From Flavobacteriales bacterium (GTDB lineage: Bacteria; Bacteroidota; Bacteroidia; Flavobacteriales_F; PHOS-HE28), in contig JADKGB010000009.1 in assembly GCA_016717225.1 (NCBI GenBank), positions 62,001 to 126,000 on the forward strand: a stretch of 64,000 nt of DNA. The letters are read 5' to 3'. The notes below the pieces were generated by a model. That model was not told the DNA's origin. It searched no databases and was given only the letters and a program-made list of their open reading frames with translations. Both the position numbers and the translations under genes were made by a program. Positions 62,001-64,000 of the stretch are shown in pieces (position 1 is the stretch's first letter; each line of letters begins with the position of its first letter).

Positions 62001-62057
62001 ACAGGGCAAATAGATTTGCAAAAGGTCGAGGAGGAACCTACATTTGATCGTCCATGA
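59016..62057 (+). CDS. Two-component sensor kinase with periplasmic beta-propeller
   Basis: The 1013-residue product has a signal peptide (MRSFRDLWFAPFLFSAIAHA). Many propeller blades follow (LWFGTLGGASRFDGHTFTNY, WLGAGG, LWFGTFRDGLYGSKS, WIGTTNGLACHDGKR; about residues 30-590), then a Y_Y_Y-type domain (VRFQYRLLGFDPDWLPPTDA), one membrane helix (WWFFLGCAFVIGSLAFGVMR) and a LytS/His_kinase-type end. The phosphoryl histidine is in NRHFIFNALNSIQYYINRQD, with ATP-binding motifs LPAMMLQPYVENSIWHGI and ITIMDDGIGVE. It likely senses a ligand in the periplasm and phosphorylates the upstream LytTR regulator. Start overlaps the regulator stop. Confidence 0.93.
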   Translation: MRSFRDLWFAPFLFSAIAHAQQFGFTQYTPNDGLAQSQVRAIAQDAEGYLWFGTLGGASRFDGHTFTNYALQEGLPDAQVNAVFCAKDGTVWLGAGGSLVAFEGKRSRTITLPSAAREARILSLAELPNGDLLVGTDGSGLLRCSGDSIVPLPGFPSDTASTVRALLVLSSGEVVVGTRAGAYRWNNNSCSVIELGPGVESISALARDKEGTLWFGTFRDGLYGSKSDGSLLAFDEKNGLLQDNVRALLVDAKGKLWIGTKFGTNVLEKDRLRSFTVHQGMPNDNVWCLFEDRDGSVWMGTDGAGALRYAGDRFVTWTVANGLCSDLVMTMAADARGDLWLGTYGNGICRMDGMALLSTSEGLRNNTIWCALTAPDSSLWFGTTNGLVHLRNGVVIPLDSTRSLSETRVLALHRDTDGTLWCGTREGLAIIPPQGPVQLLNKDDRTLLRSVRAIVENEDAHLLATDLGVVRMRNGVTEQWSTAQGLCDNTIQCLLVDAAKRTWIGTTNGLACHDGKRLINLRLGTDFGSNYIDLLLDDGAGLIWAGTNNGLFRFDPDSLLLDAANKEHFTAVDGIRGTECNLNAGFRDAQGRLFFGTNAGLVMHDPARGSASGPSQGLAVRLTNLRSFMLTTDWRGQCDSVDTRTGLPAGLDLVYRKNHLTFDYTAIALADADRVRFQYRLLGFDPDWLPPTDARFASYSNLPQGEYAFQVRASRNGHGWGPETSFPFHIAPPYWLRWWFFLGCAFVIGSLAFGVMRFRSIRRARQEKTRQLMLRSRMLQLEQQALNANMNRHFIFNALNSIQYYINRQDRMAANRYLTSFAKLIRKNLDASRNDTTTLAEELERLDLYLVLEHMRFKDKFMYEVMIDPTVDTHRIELPAMMLQPYVENSIWHGILPTERPGTVSIRVSAGIPGHVRITIMDDGIGVETSRELKNGNGSDHISRGIEITKGRADVLRRLGLSDIRITGPEQLHDASGQPSGTSVTIELPSKESVSTGQIDLQKVEEEPTFDRP

Positions 62058-62362
62058 GAACCGCGCGCTTCATATCCGCCTTGTCGAGTACTCTTCTCGT
62101 CATGCTTATCATGGTCGTCGGTTCAGGGTGCAGCAAGAAGTGCGATGATCAGGCTCAACCTGCTGACAACACACAGAATGCCGGTGATTCACGCAGTTTC
62201 GGCGGTATTACCAATAATGCGGATGGTGTTCGGCCAACTGGTGGAATAACGCGGGATGCCGAGTTCGGATCCGATGGCCCAAATGGACCAGAGGATGATT
62301 CTATCAGCGATGATGGCGATGATGAGGCGGATGGTGAAGGAAGTAACAAGAAGGGACACTAG
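62054..62362 (+). CDS. Small acidic lipoprotein
   Basis: The 102-residue product has a lipoprotein signal (LLVMLIMVVGSGC with cysteine near residue 26), then a low-complexity acidic part with NAGDSRSFGGITNNADG, GGITRDAEFGSDGPNG and a run of D and E ending in KKGH. It overlaps the kinase stop by four bases (ATGA), so it is translationally coupled. It may be an accessory of the kinase, such as a sensor-side binding partner, but no family is recognised. A terminator hairpin follows at 62388. Confidence 0.75.
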   Translation: MRTARFISALSSTLLVMLIMVVGSGCSKKCDDQAQPADNTQNAGDSRSFGGITNNADGVRPTGGITRDAEFGSDGPNGPEDDSISDDGDDEADGEGSNKKGH

Positions 62363-62387
62363 GAGACCTTTACAGAGAACTTGATAG

Positions 62388-62414
62388 GAAGCCTTCGGTA
62401 GCCCCGAAGGCTTC
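62388..62414 (+). terminator. Hairpin terminator closing the LytTR operon
   Basis: GAAGCCTTCGG pairs with CCGAAGGCTTC around TAGCC, followed by TTCATTT. It lies 26 bases behind the lipoprotein stop and likely ends the regulator-kinase-lipoprotein transcript. Confidence 0.85.
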
Positions 62415-62537
62415 TTCATTTGCAGGTACCTCATTTCGTTTCCTGCCTTTCCTGTTTTCCAATCGGCCGTTCCCCGGTGAAGGGGTCTTTGGGTCGGCTT
62501 GACCGTCCTACTTTCTCATCCCCTAAGTTGCGCTGCC

Positions 62538-64000
62538 ATGCCGAATGACCATTCCGATCACGTTCATCGCTTGGTGCGCTCCATGTCGCGCCAGGAGAAG
62601 CGTTATTTCAAACTCTACGCATCGCGACATGTAGTGAACGGGCAAACCACCCAGAGCGACCTGTTCGATGCGATCTCCGCCATGGATGTGTACGATGAAC
62701 AAGCGCTGCATAGAAAGTTCGCGGGCGCGGCGTTCCTCAATCGCTTCACCGTTACGAAGCATCGATTGTACGATAGCATCCTGGCAAGCCTTGAAGCCTT
62801 TCATGCGGCCAGTTCGGTGGATGCCCGTTTACGACGCACCTTGCATCAAACCGAGATCCTTTATCAACGTGGATTGTACACCGATGCCGAAAGGATGCTC
62901 CGCAGCGTTCGCTTGTTGGCTGAACAGCACGGTAGGCATCCGGTTCTATTGGAAGTGATGGAGTGGGAGCGCCGATTGATGGAACGCACCAACTACGAGC
63001 ATGTCCAAGAACACGAGTTGGAGAAAATGGCCCTGCGAAGCACCGAACTGCGTGAACAATTGCAAGAAGCGGAGCAATTATGGCAGCTGAAGAGCCGCTC
63101 ATTCATGTTGCTGTACCGCGGTGGTAAAGCGCGCGATGTGGAACACGCCACCGAGCTGGGCCATCTTTTGGCCGATCCTCTATTGCAGGACAATGCCGAA
63201 CCGCGAACCCCCAAAGCGCGCTTCATGTACCATCATATCCGAAGTGCGGTGGCCTTCGCGTTGAACGACCTGTCCAGCTGCGAGCTTCACCTATCGCGCA
63301 ACAGTGAGCTGCTCGAGAAGGAGCGCGACCATTTCAAGGACGAGCCGCATCTGAAACTCAGTGTTCTGAGCAATTTGGCCTATGTGCGCATGCGCTTGGG
63401 CCACTTTACAGAGGCTCTCGAAGGCTTGAAAGAGTTCAAACAACTACCGGCCATGTTGCCGAATGCACCAAGTGCGGACCTGGAAATGAAAGTTTTCGCA
63501 ATGGGCGCAAGCTTGGAGCTGACGGTTCTGTGTCGAATGGGAGAATTTGACCAGGCTGTTGAGAAACTGACCGCAGTGCATGAAGGCTGTCAACGATATG
63601 ATGAGGACCTGAGCGTTATTCGTAAAGCCAGCATTCGTTTCCAAGGGGCATGGGCCTGTTTCGGAGCTGGTAAATACGACATGGCTTCACGATGGTGCCA
63701 GCTTCTATTGAATGAACGCGGCATTGAACAGCATGTTGAGGTGCATGCGCTCGGTCGCCTGCTGGACTTGTTGATCCTGATGGAAACAGGCAAGGAAGAC
63801 CTGCTGAAGTACGCCGTCCGCAATGTCGAGCGATTCCTTCGCGGACATGATCGCCATCACCGCTTCGAGCAGGCGATCATCCGCTATGTGAAAGCACGCA
63901 TGACAGCCGTTGGTTCGATCCAGAAACAACGAGCGCATGAGGCCTTGGTCGTTGAATTGGCTCCCTTGGAAGGTGATCCATTGGAGCACGCGGTCTTCGA
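62538..64000 (+). CDS. Helical repeat-type protein of unknown function (5' part)
   Basis: The frame starts MPNDHSDHVHRLVRSMSRQE and stays open to the window end with about 487 residues, so the C-terminus is not seen. It is alpha-helical throughout, with repeat-like helices (ETGKEDLLKYAVRNVERFLR, LKLSVLSNLAYVRMRLGHFT, LEGLKEFKQLPAMLPNAPSA), as in degenerate TPR or ARM proteins. SMSRQEKRYFKLYASRH near the start recurs in other Bacteroidota proteins of unknown function. It has no signal peptide and is likely cytoplasmic. A terminator lies 124 bases upstream, so it has its own promoter. Confidence 0.7.
   Translation, partial: MPNDHSDHVHRLVRSMSRQEKRYFKLYASRHVVNGQTTQSDLFDAISAMDVYDEQALHRKFAGAAFLNRFTVTKHRLYDSILASLEAFHAASSVDARLRRTLHQTEILYQRGLYTDAERMLRSVRLLAEQHGRHPVLLEVMEWERRLMERTNYEHVQEHELEKMALRSTELREQLQEAEQLWQLKSRSFMLLYRGGKARDVEHATELGHLLADPLLQDNAEPRTPKARFMYHHIRSAVAFALNDLSSCELHLSRNSELLEKERDHFKDEPHLKLSVLSNLAYVRMRLGHFTEALEGLKEFKQLPAMLPNAPSADLEMKVFAMGASLELTVLCRMGEFDQAVEKLTAVHEGCQRYDEDLSVIRKASIRFQGAWACFGAGKYDMASRWCQLLLNERGIEQHVEVHALGRLLDLLILMETGKEDLLKYAVRNVERFLRGHDRHHRFEQAIIRYVKARMTAVGSIQKQRAHEALVVELAPLEGDPLEHAVF

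Noticed and set aside
1..64000. CRISPR array or prophage
   Set aside because: No regularly spaced repeat set and no phage structural or integrase genes were seen on either strand.

Overview
The window reads as chromosome of a moderately GC-rich Bacteroidota bacterium, most likely an uncultured Flavobacteriales-type lineage. Three things point there: secreted proteins with type IX secretion (T9SS) C-terminal sorting domains (30.0-33.4, 41.5-42.5 and 54.2-56.1 kb); LytTR response regulators paired with a periplasmic-propeller histidine kinase; and an ExbB-ExbD-ExbD-TonB locus followed by a PstS-like lipoprotein and a TPR protein. No phage, plasmid, insertion sequence or CRISPR array was seen.

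Layout. 0-8.6 kb: partial DUF2723 membrane protein, tRNA-Gln, MtfA-like and M48 metallopeptidases, aspS, and two L,D-transpeptidases. 8.6-17.0 kb: a damaged mosaic with a broken iron permease gene, three versions of the 3' end of hpd (one on a broken near-full-length gene), copies and fragments of an MDR oxidoreductase, a duplicated outer-membrane-protein leader, and three junctions made of G/C homopolymers; a HepT-type toxin and the stump of its antitoxin lie here. 17.0-24.2 kb: homogentisate dioxygenase (3' end lost), trhO, threonine dehydrogenase, a MORN-variant protein, gdhA and a frameshifted Omp28-like gene. 24.3-29.9 kb: a leftward group of a PLP amino-acid decarboxylase, VOC protein, carbon-nitrogen hydrolase and class III aminotransferase, plausibly amino-acid or polyamine catabolism. 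30.0-41.4 kb: giant lamin-tail surface protein, asd, GT-C-like membrane protein, lspA, a lysine-rich DksA-like protein and ileS. 41.5-45.1 kb: T9SS cargo and an MBOAT/SGNH acyl-transfer pair. 45.5-53.3 kb: two TonB energising modules, a small membrane protein, PstS-like lipoprotein and TPR protein, all rightward. 53.4-57.1 kb: methyltransferase, T9SS type B protein and remnants of T9SS cargo. 57.3-64.0 kb: two LytTR regulators, sensor kinase, acidic lipoprotein and a partial helical protein.

Several genes carry single-base frameshifts at short homopolymers, and the 12.7, 16.4 and 17.0 kb junctions are long G/C runs. I read these mainly as consensus or assembly defects, worst between 8.6 and 17 kb. 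However, the three hpd ends differ in stop codon and in one residue, so copied reads alone do not explain them. No wholly new defence or biosynthetic system is convincingly visible. The most interesting items are the hpd mosaic, the long histone-H1-like tail on the DksA-like protein, the doubled ExbD/TonB locus and the overlapped LytTR/kinase/lipoprotein operon. All functions are assigned by reading motifs; no database search was run.
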